From: Candidatus Methanomethylophilaceae archaeon
Lineage (GTDB): Archaea > Thermoplasmatota > Thermoplasmata > Methanomassiliicoccales > Methanomethylophilaceae
Reading direction: 5' to 3'
Assembly (NCBI GenBank): GCA_007117455.1
Contig: SKGM01000014.1
Span: 1-47,388 of the forward strand
Length of the DNA: 47,388 nucleotides
Part shown: positions 15,452 to 23,373 of the stretch, piece by piece
Layout of the letters: the number at the start of each line of letters is the position of its first letter
Numbering within the stretch: position 1 is the stretch's first letter
Made by a program: the position numbers and the translations under genes
The notes under the pieces: generated by a model
Told to the model about the DNA's origin: nothing
Databases searched by the model: none
What the model saw: the letters and a program-made list of their open reading frames with translations, nothing else

Positions 15452-16633
15452 TCAAACAAGCCTTGCCAGTTGATCCAGGACCCGGTCCCTGATCTGTTTC
15501 GGAGTCTCGGAGGGTCTCACGCGCTTACCTGCCGCCATGAGTCTGGTCTCGATCATCTCCATGTCATCACCGCAATCACACCTGATGACATCATCGACTG
15601 TGAGGGAAACGTCCATCGTCAGACATTCGGCACAGCGGAATGGGTACTTCCTACCGCTGAACTTCCCGCGTTTAGATATCGGACGGCCCTCCTTCTCGAT
15701 GATGTCCATGGAGAAGTCAACCGTGGGGGCGTTGCTTATACTGGTACCCACTCCGTAGGAATCGACACCTGAACCGCGGAGGTCGGAGATGCTCCCCTCA
15801 TCCAGTCCTCCGGTGGCAATTATCCGTACGTGATTGTACCCGGACATGTCCAGTTCCCATCTCACTTCCTGGACGAGCTCCCGGAACGAACCTCTTCGTG
15901 ACCCCGGCGTGTCCAATCGTATACCTTCCAGACCGGGTATGTCCTTACAGGCCTCCAAGGCCCCGAACCTCTCGTCCGAGAATGTGTCAACCAATACTAT
16001 CCGTGGAACATCCGGAGGGGAGTGGGCATGGAAGGCCTTGTATGACTCGGATTCCTCCCCGACCATGAGCATCAATGCGTGCGGTACGGTACCCATGGGC
16101 TTTTCTCCGATCAGCTCGGCCCCTAAGGGGGAAGCGACGGCATCGCAGCCGCCGATGTAGGAGGAACGGTCCAACATGGGCGCCAAAGCGGGATGCATTC
16201 GGCGGTTTCCGAAGGCCATCATATGGGCCATCCCAGAGGCTAATTTGCATCGCGCTGCTTTGGTGGCCACACCACTGGAGTGACAGAGCATCCCCAGTAT
16301 GGAGGTCTCCATCTCCCCGAAGCCACAGTAAGGCCCTTCCATATTCATGAAGGGTATGCGGGGACCCTTCTTGGACCTGGGACGCCAGATGGTTCCTTCA
16401 GGGACCCCATGGACATCGACAGGAAGACCCTCCAGAAGTCTGAGGACCTCTTCGGTTCCGCAGATGACCGCCCATGGCCAGCCGTTGGGGAGGGACCCGG
16501 CTCCGAACTCGGCTTTTATGGAAACGTCTTCCATTCCCAATGCCTTGAGGACCCCCAGACTCCTCTGGAAATAGATGTCCATCGTCCTTCCGTTACGGAT
16601 GTCCTCCTCGGTGGCGATGAAAAGCCTGTCCAA
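15452..16633 (-). CDS. pncB: Nicotinate phosphoribosyltransferase
   Basis: NAD salvage: converts nicotinate and PRPP to nicotinate mononucleotide. 393 aa, the archaeal/Thermoplasma-like form. Family features are the N-terminal KAEFGAGSLPNGW region, AFGNRRMHPALAP with the conserved histidine, SYIGGCDAV, the phosphate-binding segment IIATGGLDEGSI and VDSYGVGTSISNAP. The C-terminal domain has a zinc site (RCAECL...CDCGDD). The start is TTG at 16633 with GGAG eight bases upstream; there is no in-frame ATG near the expected N-terminus. It lies 43 nt after enolase and is probably co-transcribed with it. Confidence 0.93.
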   Translation of the reverse strand: MDRLFIATEEDIRNGRTMDIYFQRSLGVLKALGMEDVSIKAEFGAGSLPNGWPWAVICGTEEVLRLLEGLPVDVHGVPEGTIWRPRSKKGPRIPFMNMEGPYCGFGEMETSILGMLCHSSGVATKAARCKLASGMAHMMAFGNRRMHPALAPMLDRSSYIGGCDAVASPLGAELIGEKPMGTVPHALMLMVGEESESYKAFHAHSPPDVPRIVLVDTFSDERFGALEACKDIPGLEGIRLDTPGSRRGSFRELVQEVRWELDMSGYNHVRIIATGGLDEGSISDLRGSGVDSYGVGTSISNAPTVDFSMDIIEKEGRPISKRGKFSGRKYPFRCAECLTMDVSLTVDDVIRCDCGDDMEMIETRLMAAGKRVRPSETPKQIRDRVLDQLARLV

Positions 16634-16676
16634 TTGTCCAACTCCTTTGGCGTGGCAATCCTATGCTGGGGAAGTC

Positions 16677-17942
16677 TCAGCGATTGAAGGCTTTGTGACC
16701 GGGATACACCGCCTTTTCTCCCAACCTCTCTTCGATGCGGAGGAGTCGGTTGTATTTGGCGGTCCTCTCCCCACGGGCGGGGGCACCGGTCTTGATCTGC
16801 CCTGTGCCCCAACCTACCGCGAGGTCAGCGATGGTAACGTCCTCCGACTCCCCAGAGCGGTGGGAAACCACCACGTTGTAGCCGTTCTCGAAGCTCATCA
16901 TGGCCGCATCCTCTGACTCTGAGACCGTACCGATCTGATTCACTTTCAGCAGCAGAGCGTTGGCTGCCCCCATCGAGATGCCCTTGGAGAGCCTCTCAGT
17001 GTTGGTGACGAAGACATCATCACCCACGATCTGGATCCGATCCCCCAACCGACGGGTGAGTTCAGCGAGGGAATCGAAGTCGTCCTCTTCAAAGGGATCT
17101 TCGATACTGATTAAGGGGAAATCATCGGCAAGTGATGCATAGTGGTCGACGAGCTCCCCCGGGCTGAGCTCCATACCATCCAGGTTGTAGACTCCTGCTT
17201 TGTGGAACTCGCTGGAGGCTGCATCCAGTGATAGAAGCACCTCCTTTCCGGGTTGATATCCCGCATCATCTATGGCCGTGACCATCGTGGATAGAGCTTC
17301 GTGGGAGTTGTCCAAAGGCGGTGCGAAACCGCCTTCATCGCCGATGTTTATGGATGCGACCCCATAACGATTCTTAAGCAATGATTTCAAAGATGAGTAT
17401 ATCTCCGCCGACATACGCAGGGCTTCCCGGAACGATGAGGCGCCAGCGGGTATGACCATGAACTCCTGTATGCGCAGTTCACCCCCGGCATGCTTGCCGC
17501 CGTTGATTATGTTGAACATCGGTACTGGAAGGGTCACATTATCCTTGCCTATGTGCTCATAGACCTCCAGACCTAGTGCTTCAGCACCCGCTTTGGCAAC
17601 CGCCATTGATACAGCGGTCACAGCGTTGCCGCCGATTACCGCTTTGTTCTTTGTGCCGTCGAGCTCCTCCAAGGCATGGTCGACTGCCCTCTGGTCCGTA
17701 CAGTCCATTCCCGTCAATGCGGGAGAGACCTTCTGACGGATGTTCTCCACGGCTTTCAGTACGCCCTTGCCTCCGAAACGATGGTCACCGTCCCTCAGCT
17801 CAATGGCCTCGAAGCTGCCGGTGGATGCCCCGGATGGAGCTATCGCCGTCACACACCTCCCACCGGTCCAGACCTCGGCCTCGATGGTGGGGTTACCGCG
17901 GGAGTCCAATACCTCCCTAGCCCAAACCCTGTCTATCTTCAT
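16677..17942 (-). CDS. eno: Enolase (phosphopyruvate hydratase)
   Basis: Glycolysis/gluconeogenesis enzyme interconverting 2-phosphoglycerate and phosphoenolpyruvate, 421 aa. Motifs: EVLDSRGNPTIE, SGASTGSFEA (loop 1, with serine), FNIINGGKHAG, GDEGGFAPPL (catalytic Glu), SIEDPFEEDD (Mg ligand), LLLKVNQIGT (catalytic Lys) and the signature SHRSGESED. Start ATG 17942 has GGTGA 5 nt upstream; a GTG nine bases earlier is less likely. It lies 19 nt after the receiver-DUF835 gene in the same direction. Confidence 0.97.
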   Translation of the reverse strand: MKIDRVWAREVLDSRGNPTIEAEVWTGGRCVTAIAPSGASTGSFEAIELRDGDHRFGGKGVLKAVENIRQKVSPALTGMDCTDQRAVDHALEELDGTKNKAVIGGNAVTAVSMAVAKAGAEALGLEVYEHIGKDNVTLPVPMFNIINGGKHAGGELRIQEFMVIPAGASSFREALRMSAEIYSSLKSLLKNRYGVASINIGDEGGFAPPLDNSHEALSTMVTAIDDAGYQPGKEVLLSLDAASSEFHKAGVYNLDGMELSPGELVDHYASLADDFPLISIEDPFEEDDFDSLAELTRRLGDRIQIVGDDVFVTNTERLSKGISMGAANALLLKVNQIGTVSESEDAAMMSFENGYNVVVSHRSGESEDVTIADLAVGWGTGQIKTGAPARGERTAKYNRLLRIEERLGEKAVYPGHKAFNR

Positions 17943-17961
17943 ATGAGTCACCTTAAAGGCT

Positions 17962-18879
17962 CTAGTCGGACATGAAGTCCAGAAGCTCCTTGTTACGCTG
18001 CAGAAGCGCCAAATCCTTCTGTTCCAGTATCTGGGAGTTCAAAGAGATCAACAGGATGGCGTTGTTATCGACCAGAAGGTCATCGATCTCGTTGATCATC
18101 TTCAGAACCTGGTTGAACTCATTGTTCAGCATCAAAACCTCGATACCATCTATCAGTATCAGGCTGTCTTTGCTGTTCTCAATGAACTGGGATATGGAGG
18201 ATGTGATGCTACCCAACTTACTGGGGTCGATATATGCCTTGCCAGTACGTGAGGTGAGCCAAATTATAGGGGTCTTCTCCAGTTCCCATTTCTCACGGAT
18301 GGACTTGGGATGCTCGCTGGTGACAACGAGGCCTGATTTCCCCTCGCCTATCTCCACCACGAATCCCTCGTAGATCCTCTGTGGCTTCTTCTCCATCACG
18401 ATGTATCCTTTCCCGCTCTTGAGATTCAGTTTGCGGTACACAGGAGTGTTAGGCCTCTCATCCTTCTTGCCGAAGAGTGATTTGAACTTGAATTTGGCCT
18501 TGGGGTCATCGGACTTGTCCGCGACGGAAATGTTCTTGATCCTCTCAATGAGTTCGTTGCCTTTGAAGGGTTTCCTGATATAGCCATCGACGACATCCTG
18601 CAGGCCGAAAATCTCACTTCCGATGTCGGTGTCGGCGGTGAACATCAGAACCTTGAGGCCCTGAGTCAGACCATCGTCCTTCATCTTCCGGAGGATGGTC
18701 CAACCATCCATATCCGGCAGATTGATGTCCAACAGTACAAGCTCTGGACGGAACTGCCTTATCTTGTTGAAGGCATCCTTGCCGTTACCGACGGCTTCCA
18801 CCGTGTTGCCTTCAGTTGTGAGGATCTCGGACACTATCTCCTGTATTGCGACATTGTCGTCGACTATGAGGACCTTCAT
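17962..18879 (-). CDS. Response-regulator receiver domain fused to DUF835
   Basis: 305 aa. The N-terminal CheY-like receiver has Asp7/Asp8, phospho-acceptor Asp51 (LVLLDINLPDMDGW), a Thr in MFTADT and Lys in RKPFK. A charged linker (KFKFKSLFGKKDE) leads to a C-terminal DUF835 domain: KGYIVMEKKPQRIYEGF, REKWELEKTPIIWLTS, SLILIDGIEVLM and LISLNSQILEQKDLALLQ. DUF835 proteins are common in Thermoplasmata and Thermococcales and their biochemical role is unknown. No DNA-binding domain or histidine kinase is seen. GGAGG lies 12 nt before the ATG. The stop is TAG, followed closely by enolase. Confidence 0.93.
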   Translation of the reverse strand: MKVLIVDDNVAIQEIVSEILTTEGNTVEAVGNGKDAFNKIRQFRPELVLLDINLPDMDGWTILRKMKDDGLTQGLKVLMFTADTDIGSEIFGLQDVVDGYIRKPFKGNELIERIKNISVADKSDDPKAKFKFKSLFGKKDERPNTPVYRKLNLKSGKGYIVMEKKPQRIYEGFVVEIGEGKSGLVVTSEHPKSIREKWELEKTPIIWLTSRTGKAYIDPSKLGSITSSISQFIENSKDSLILIDGIEVLMLNNEFNQVLKMINEIDDLLVDNNAILLISLNSQILEQKDLALLQRNKELLDFMSD

Positions 18880-18920
18880 ATCCCAATGGCCTCCATGGTA
18901 GCGAGTTTTAATGAAGGTGC

Positions 18921-18932
18921 ACGTATATTAAG
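18921..18932 (-). promoter_or_regulatory. TATA box for the receiver-DUF835 / eno / pncB transcript
   Basis: Minus-strand GCTTAATATACG lies about 47 nt before the ATG at 18879, predicting a ~20-nt leader that contains the GGAGG Shine-Dalgarno. Confidence 0.5.
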
Positions 18933-18973
18933 CGTACCCTCCAGTAACCGCATGGAACAGTGGTTTGTATGTA

Positions 18974-18993
18974 CCGCCGGAGCATTCCGGCGG
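18974..18993. repeat. Perfect 8-bp inverted repeat downstream of L40e
   Basis: CCGCCGGA-GCAT-TCCGGCGG forms a GC-rich hairpin 10 nt after the L40e stop codon on the minus strand. There is no T-run after it, so it is not a classical terminator. It may be a 3' stabilising stem or a protein site. Confidence 0.55.
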
Positions 18994-19003
18994 CCATTCA
19001 GGA

Positions 19004-19153
19004 TCACGATTTCCTGCTCTCCTTTGCCTTGGGCCTGAGGTTACTGTAGCCACATTTGCGGCAACGACTGGCCTTAGCGGGGTTGGTCACCGAGCAGCTC
19101 ATGCAAACTGTCTTGTTGAGAAGCCTCTCATCAGCCTCTTTGAAACGCGCCAT
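19004..19153 (-). CDS. rpl40e: Large ribosomal subunit protein eL40
   Basis: A 49-aa ribosomal protein, easily missed because of its size. It begins [20 protein letters not shown] and continues with a [15 protein letters not shown] ending, which is the archaeal L40e pattern. Cys17, Cys20, Cys31 and Cys34 form the C4 zinc finger. The length matches the family (about 50 aa). It has its own TATA box and lies between rfcS and the receiver-DUF835 gene, all on the minus strand. Confidence 0.95.
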   Translation of the reverse strand: MARFKEADERLLNKTVCMSCSVTNPAKASRCRKCGYSNLRPKAKESRKS

Positions 19154-19184
19154 AAGATTGTCTCCAGGGGTCTGAATAATGAAT

Positions 19185-19196
19185 CCTTATTTATAG
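19185..19196 (-). promoter_or_regulatory. TATA box for rpl40e
   Basis: Minus-strand CTATAAATAAGG is centred about 38 nt before the L40e ATG, predicting a leader of roughly 10 nt. Confidence 0.65.
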
Positions 19197-19208
19197 CTTG
19201 GCAAAAGG

Positions 19209-20168
19209 TCAGCGATGAGAGCCACCTATTAACGTCAGATATGCCAGCAACGCCTCCAACTGAATGCGCTCGTTGCTACCCTCCACCATACGGAACTCCG
19301 CTTCCCCGGTTCGGTCTATGAGTCTCACCTTCTCGCTGTCGGATACGGAAAGTTCGTAGTAGCTTCGATGTATCTGCTTGATTATGTCCTGACCCGACAG
19401 GCCATAGTTTATCATCACATCATCCAGCATGCTGCGGGCCTTGAGGAAGTCCCCGGATAGTGCTGTCTCCAGCATTTTCCTGACCTCCTCAGGTCTTGCC
19501 ATCCCAGTGGTCTGATATATCACATCCAGGTCGATGGGCACATCCAAAGATGCTGCGACCTGAAGGGAGTTGATGGCCTTTCTCATGTCCCCCTGGGACA
19601 CATGTACGAGGGCATCTATGGACTCCTCATTTATGTTCAGCCCCTCCCTCTCAGCTATGAAGGCAACATAGCCTTTGACATCATCGGCGGTCAGGGGGCT
19701 GAAACGGAATACCGCACAGCGAGACTGGATCGGGTCGATTATCTTCGATGAATAATTGCAGGAAAGTATGAAACGGCATATGGCCGAGTATTTCTCCATG
19801 GTCCGTCGCAGGGCCGCCTGAGCTTCAGGGGTCAGCGCATCCGCCTCATCGAGGAAGATTATCTTGAAGTCGGATCCCCCTAAAGGGGATGTCCTGGCGA
19901 AATCCTTTATCTTCCCTCTTACGACATCGATACCTCTCTCATCCGAGGCGTTCAACTCGATTACGTTGCCCTTCCATTCATCACCGTACATCTCCTTAGC
20001 CAGTGTTAGGGCGCAGGTCGTCTTGCCGGTTCCAGCAGGTCCGGTGAACAACAGATGCGGCATGTTCTGTGTGGTGACATAGGATTTGAGCCTCTCAGTT
20101 ATATGCTTCTGGCCCACAACCTCGTCCAGTTTCCTAGGACGGTATTTCTCGATCCAAATCTCCCTCAT
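19209..20168 (-). CDS. rfcS: Replication factor C small subunit (clamp loader)
   Basis: AAA+ ATPase that, with RfcL, loads the PCNA clamp. 319 aa. RFC boxes: [16 protein letters not shown], Walker A GPAGTGKT (43-50), Walker B with DEAD ([10 protein letters not shown]), sensor 1 region [11 protein letters not shown], the SRC arginine-finger motif in QSRCAVFRF, and [10 protein letters not shown] in sensor 2. Minus-strand TATTTTTTAA (20197-20206) predicts a near-leaderless transcript. It is divergent from the NIF3/orc1/ncsA operon. No RfcL is present here. Confidence 0.97.
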   Translation of the reverse strand: MREIWIEKYRPRKLDEVVGQKHITERLKSYVTTQNMPHLLFTGPAGTGKTTCALTLAKEMYGDEWKGNVIELNASDERGIDVVRGKIKDFARTSPLGGSDFKIIFLDEADALTPEAQAALRRTMEKYSAICRFILSCNYSSKIIDPIQSRCAVFRFSPLTADDVKGYVAFIAEREGLNINEESIDALVHVSQGDMRKAINSLQVAASLDVPIDLDVIYQTTGMARPEEVRKMLETALSGDFLKARSMLDDVMINYGLSGQDIIKQIHRSYYELSVSDSEKVRLIDRTGEAEFRMVEGSNERIQLEALLAYLTLIGGSHR

Positions 20169-20194
20169 GAAGAACCATCGTCGCTATCGGGTAT

Positions 20195-20264
20195 GGTTAA
20201 AAAATACTTTGCCTCCCGGGGGTGGGTGAAAATGCCAAACGATGGGAAACTTGATAACATTAAT
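20195..20264. promoter_or_regulatory. Divergent promoters for rfcS (minus) and the NIF3-orc1-ncsA operon (plus)
   Basis: The rfcS TATA is AAAGTATTTTTTAACC on the minus strand (20195-20210). The plus-strand box ATAACATTAAT (20254-20264) lies about 25 nt before the ATG at 20282. Between them is a G-rich stretch with no clear dyad. Confidence 0.5.
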
Positions 20265-20281
20265 CCTGCCTAACCAAGTTG

Positions 20282-21235
20282 ATGAGACTCATCGACATCT
20301 ATCGGACCGTTATCGACAAGGGAATGGAGGCCGACCCCCGGGGAAAGGAGGAGATCGGGGAGATCCTGAGGAAAACAAAGGAAGAGTTCGAGAAGATGGA
20401 GGATGACAAGAAGGAGTTCTTCGACCAGGAGAGGCTCTGGAACCCCTATGCGGACAGTAGACTTTGCCACGGGGATCCCGACACCGAGGTGGGAGCCCTC
20501 CTTTGGGGTATTGACATTAGCACCGGTGAGGCGGTACTCGCTGACCGACTTCGGGACAAAGGTAGGAATGTCGACGCGATCATGGGTCATCACCCCATAG
20601 GCAGAAGCCGTACGATATTCCCTGAGGTCATGGGCATGCAGGAGGGGATGTACCATGAGCTTGGCATCCCCATCAACATCGCCGAGGGGATGATGTCCAA
20701 GCGGATGGATGAGGTGAGCAGGGCGGTCCTGGCATCGAATTACGACCAAGTGGTCGACGCCTGCCGCCTTCTGGATATGCCTCTGATGAACGCCCATACG
20801 CCAACCGATAACCTCGTCCAGCGTTACATGGAGGAACACCTGCAAGAGAAGGAACCCCGCCGACTATCGGACCTGGTGGATGCCATAATGGAGATACCCG
20901 AGTATCGGTTGTCGAGCAAGGGCAACTCACCTCCTAGGATTATTCACGGTAAGAAGGACGGTAGCGTCGGGAAGGTGGGGGTGAAAATGACCGGTGGGAC
21001 CTCCGGCCCAGTGGAGATATATGAGAGACTGGCCGATGCGGGGGTGGGCACCGTCGTGGGTATGCACTTCCCTGACAAGCATATAGATGAATGCAAGAAA
21101 TTCCACATCAACGTCGTGATCGCCGGACACATGTCCTCCGACTCGCTGGGGATGAACCTGGCGGCTGATGTGGTTGAGGCCGAGGGGGTGGAAGTTATCC
21201 CGTTCTCTGGCTTCATAAGGTACAGCAGGAACTGA
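20282..21235 (+). CDS. NIF3-like metal-binding family protein
   Basis: 317 aa, related to the NIF3/DUF34 family (dinuclear-metal proteins of unclear, possibly GTP cyclohydrolase-like, function). The conserved metal-ligand blocks are visible: MGHHPIGR near residue 100, NAHTPTDNLVQRYME near 178, and a late VVIAGHMSSDSLGMN. An unusual charged N-terminal segment (GKEEIGEILRKTKEEFEKME) precedes the core. ATG 20282 is preferred; a TTG directly before it is in frame. orc1/cdc6 starts one base after its stop. Confidence 0.88.
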   Translation: MRLIDIYRTVIDKGMEADPRGKEEIGEILRKTKEEFEKMEDDKKEFFDQERLWNPYADSRLCHGDPDTEVGALLWGIDISTGEAVLADRLRDKGRNVDAIMGHHPIGRSRTIFPEVMGMQEGMYHELGIPINIAEGMMSKRMDEVSRAVLASNYDQVVDACRLLDMPLMNAHTPTDNLVQRYMEEHLQEKEPRRLSDLVDAIMEIPEYRLSSKGNSPPRIIHGKKDGSVGKVGVKMTGGTSGPVEIYERLADAGVGTVVGMHFPDKHIDECKKFHINVVIAGHMSSDSLGMNLAADVVEAEGVEVIPFSGFIRYSRN

Positions 21236-21236
21236 G

Positions 21237-22397
21237 ATGTTCGAAAGAAGGACTACCATCATCCGGGACCCGAAGGTGCTGACCTTCGAATATGTGCCCC
21301 AGGAGCTCATACACCGTGAGGACCAGATGAAGTCCCTCCGCATGCTGTTCCGACCCGTGGTCGAGAGCGGTGGGCCACAATCGGCTTTCCTGATCGGCCC
21401 GGTGGGAACAGGCAAGACGGCCACCGCCCGCAGGTTCTGCATGGATGTGATGAGGCATGCCTCAGAGAAGGGCATACCGATGGACTATGTCACTGTGAAC
21501 TGCCGTCAGAACAACACGGAGTCCAGCGCCCTGCTGTCGATGATCTGGCATTTCGATCCTGGATATCCGGACCGGGGCTTCTCGGTCTCAGAGATGCTGA
21601 GGACCTTGAAGCGGCATGTCGAGAAACGCCGCCTCCGTCTCATGGTGGTGCTCGATGAGGTAGATGTGCTAATCAAGAAGGGAGCGGACGACCTGGTATA
21701 CCAATTGTCCAGATTCAATGAGGAGAAGGGGGATCCATCCACATCTCTCTCCCTCATAATGGTTTCCCAGGAGCACATATTGGAGCGTTTGGACCAGGCC
21801 TCCATATCCACTTTCAAAAGGGTAAACACCGTGAGGTTCGGACGCTATTCCCAGAGAGAGCTTCGTGACATAGTATCATCCCGTGCCGATATGGCGATGG
21901 TTCCAGGAACCATCGACGATGACTCCATGGAACTGATAGCCGACATAGCCTCGGAGTGGGGCGATGCCAGGTTCGCCATCGAGATGCTGGAGAAATCCGC
22001 CCTTCTTGCCGAGGAGGATGGTAAGACGGAGATAAGGCCCGAAATCGTGAGAGAGGCCAAGGCCCTGACGTACTCCACCATCACCGAATCGAAACTGGAG
22101 CAATTGGACCTGCACCGAACTTTGACATTGCTCGCGGTCACCAGATGCCTAAAGGATGATGCGTATGTGACCACCGGGAAGGCAGAGAAGACCTACCATA
22201 TCGTTGCTGAGGAGTACGGTGAGAACCCCCGTAAGCACACCCAGTTCTGGAACTACATAAACGACCTGAACGACCTGGGACTCGTACACACCAAGGTCCA
22301 AGGAGACCCTGACGGCGGCAGGACGACATACATATCAGTGCCAGACATGCCGTCCAAGGTCCTTCGCTCCAAACTCGAGGAGATATTGGGTCGTTGA
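21237..22397 (+). CDS. orc1/cdc6: Orc1/Cdc6 family replication initiator
   Basis: Origin-recognition AAA+ protein, 386 aa. Blocks: FEYVPQELIHREDQMKSL (typical N-terminus), Walker A GPVGTGKTA (54-62), Walker B VVLDEVDVLI, sensor 2 region WGDARFAIEMLEKSA, and a C-terminal winged helix (YHIVAEEYGENPRKHTQFW, YINDLNDLGLVHTK). Sensor 1 reads IMVSQEH where Orc1/Cdc6 proteins usually have Asn after Ser, so Gln replaces the usual residue. The gene is the second of a tight operon (NIF3-orc1-ncsA) rather than beside a long AT-rich intergenic region, so an origin here is not evident. Confidence 0.93.
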   Translation: MFERRTTIIRDPKVLTFEYVPQELIHREDQMKSLRMLFRPVVESGGPQSAFLIGPVGTGKTATARRFCMDVMRHASEKGIPMDYVTVNCRQNNTESSALLSMIWHFDPGYPDRGFSVSEMLRTLKRHVEKRRLRLMVVLDEVDVLIKKGADDLVYQLSRFNEEKGDPSTSLSLIMVSQEHILERLDQASISTFKRVNTVRFGRYSQRELRDIVSSRADMAMVPGTIDDDSMELIADIASEWGDARFAIEMLEKSALLAEEDGKTEIRPEIVREAKALTYSTITESKLEQLDLHRTLTLLAVTRCLKDDAYVTTGKAEKTYHIVAEEYGENPRKHTQFWNYINDLNDLGLVHTKVQGDPDGGRTTYISVPDMPSKVLRSKLEEILGR

Positions 22398-22416
22398 GAC
22401 CCATAGGGGATGGGGA

Positions 22417-23334
22417 ATGAGATGCGACCATTGTAATGATGATGCGGTGACCTTCATCCGCTACAACGGCAGCCACCTCTGCGCCACCCACTTCATGTCC
22501 TATGTGGAGAGGAGGGTCAAGAGGGAGTTGAGGAGACAGGTCGACCTCTCCCGGGGATCCACCATCGGTGTGGCGGTGTCAGGCGGTAAGGACAGCATGG
22601 TGGCATTGGACATCATCAGGCGCACCTTCGGAAAACGAAGGGATGCGGAAATACACTGCCTTTCGGTGGACGAGGGTATCGATGGTTACAGAAGGCCAAG
22701 TCTGGATATCGTCCAACGTTACTGTGACGAGCATGCGATCGAGTATCACGAACGTTCCTTCTCGGATATGTTCGGAATCGATATGGACCGGATAGCTCCC
22801 AGGAGTGGTGTGAGCAGCCCCTGCACCTATTGTGGGGTGCTGAGACGAAAATGCCTTAATTCGATGGCCAAAGAGGCTGGATGCGCCCATTTGGCCACCG
22901 GTCTAAACCTCGATGATACTGCCCAGTCACTGATGATGAATTTCGTCAGGGGGGATATGGAGAGGATGGCGAGGATGGGGCCTCATCTCAAGGTCCAACC
23001 TGGCCTGGTACCGAGGATTCAACCTCTCAGATCCATACCGGAGAAGGAATCATACCTGTACGCGATATGCTCCGGATTGGACTTCCATGATGGGGATTGC
23101 CCGTATTCGGAAGCCGCACTGAGGAATCAGTACCGCTCCTTGGTGGATGAGCTGGAGAGGCGTTCACCAGGGTCAAAATTCAGCATACTCTCTTCTTACG
23201 ACCAGATATCGCCTCTGCTCAGAGAGGGGATGCCCCAATCTGAGCTACGGGCCTGCCGTTGCGGTGAGCCGACACTCGGCGAGGAATGCAAAGCCTGCAA
23301 CCTGTTGGGCAATCTGCCCGGGGATATTCCCTGA
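22417..23334 (+). CDS. ncsA: tRNA 2-thiolation protein NcsA/TtuA (Ncs6-like)
   Basis: PP-loop adenylating enzyme that thiolates wobble (or T-loop) uridine in tRNA, using a ubiquitin-like sulfur carrier. 305 aa. The N-terminal zinc finger uses Cys3, Cys6, Cys22 and His25. The PP-loop is SGGKDS (55-60). Catalytic/Fe-S cysteines lie in SPCTYCGVLRRK. GLNLDDTAQS is the conserved family block. The C-terminal zinc finger is CRCGEP...ECKAC. Its start lies 19 nt after orc1/cdc6. Confidence 0.94.
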   Translation: MRCDHCNDDAVTFIRYNGSHLCATHFMSYVERRVKRELRRQVDLSRGSTIGVAVSGGKDSMVALDIIRRTFGKRRDAEIHCLSVDEGIDGYRRPSLDIVQRYCDEHAIEYHERSFSDMFGIDMDRIAPRSGVSSPCTYCGVLRRKCLNSMAKEAGCAHLATGLNLDDTAQSLMMNFVRGDMERMARMGPHLKVQPGLVPRIQPLRSIPEKESYLYAICSGLDFHDGDCPYSEAALRNQYRSLVDELERRSPGSKFSILSSYDQISPLLREGMPQSELRACRCGEPTLGEECKACNLLGNLPGDIP

Positions 23335-23341
23335 AAAAAAA
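23334..23341 (-). terminator. Oligo-T terminator for mgtE
   Basis: Eight As on the plus strand (TTTTTTTT on the minus strand) lie 33-40 nt after the mgtE stop. This fits an archaeal poly-T terminator and touches the ncsA stop from the other side. Confidence 0.55.
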
Positions 23342-23373
23342 GAATGGGTAAGTCGTTTGTCCCCTGGGCTGGT

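Noticed and set aside
20215-20255. G-rich stretch near orc1/cdc6 as a mini-ORB/origin
   Set aside because: GGGGG is followed by no recognisable ORB dyad, no repeats are present, and the gap is only 113 bp.
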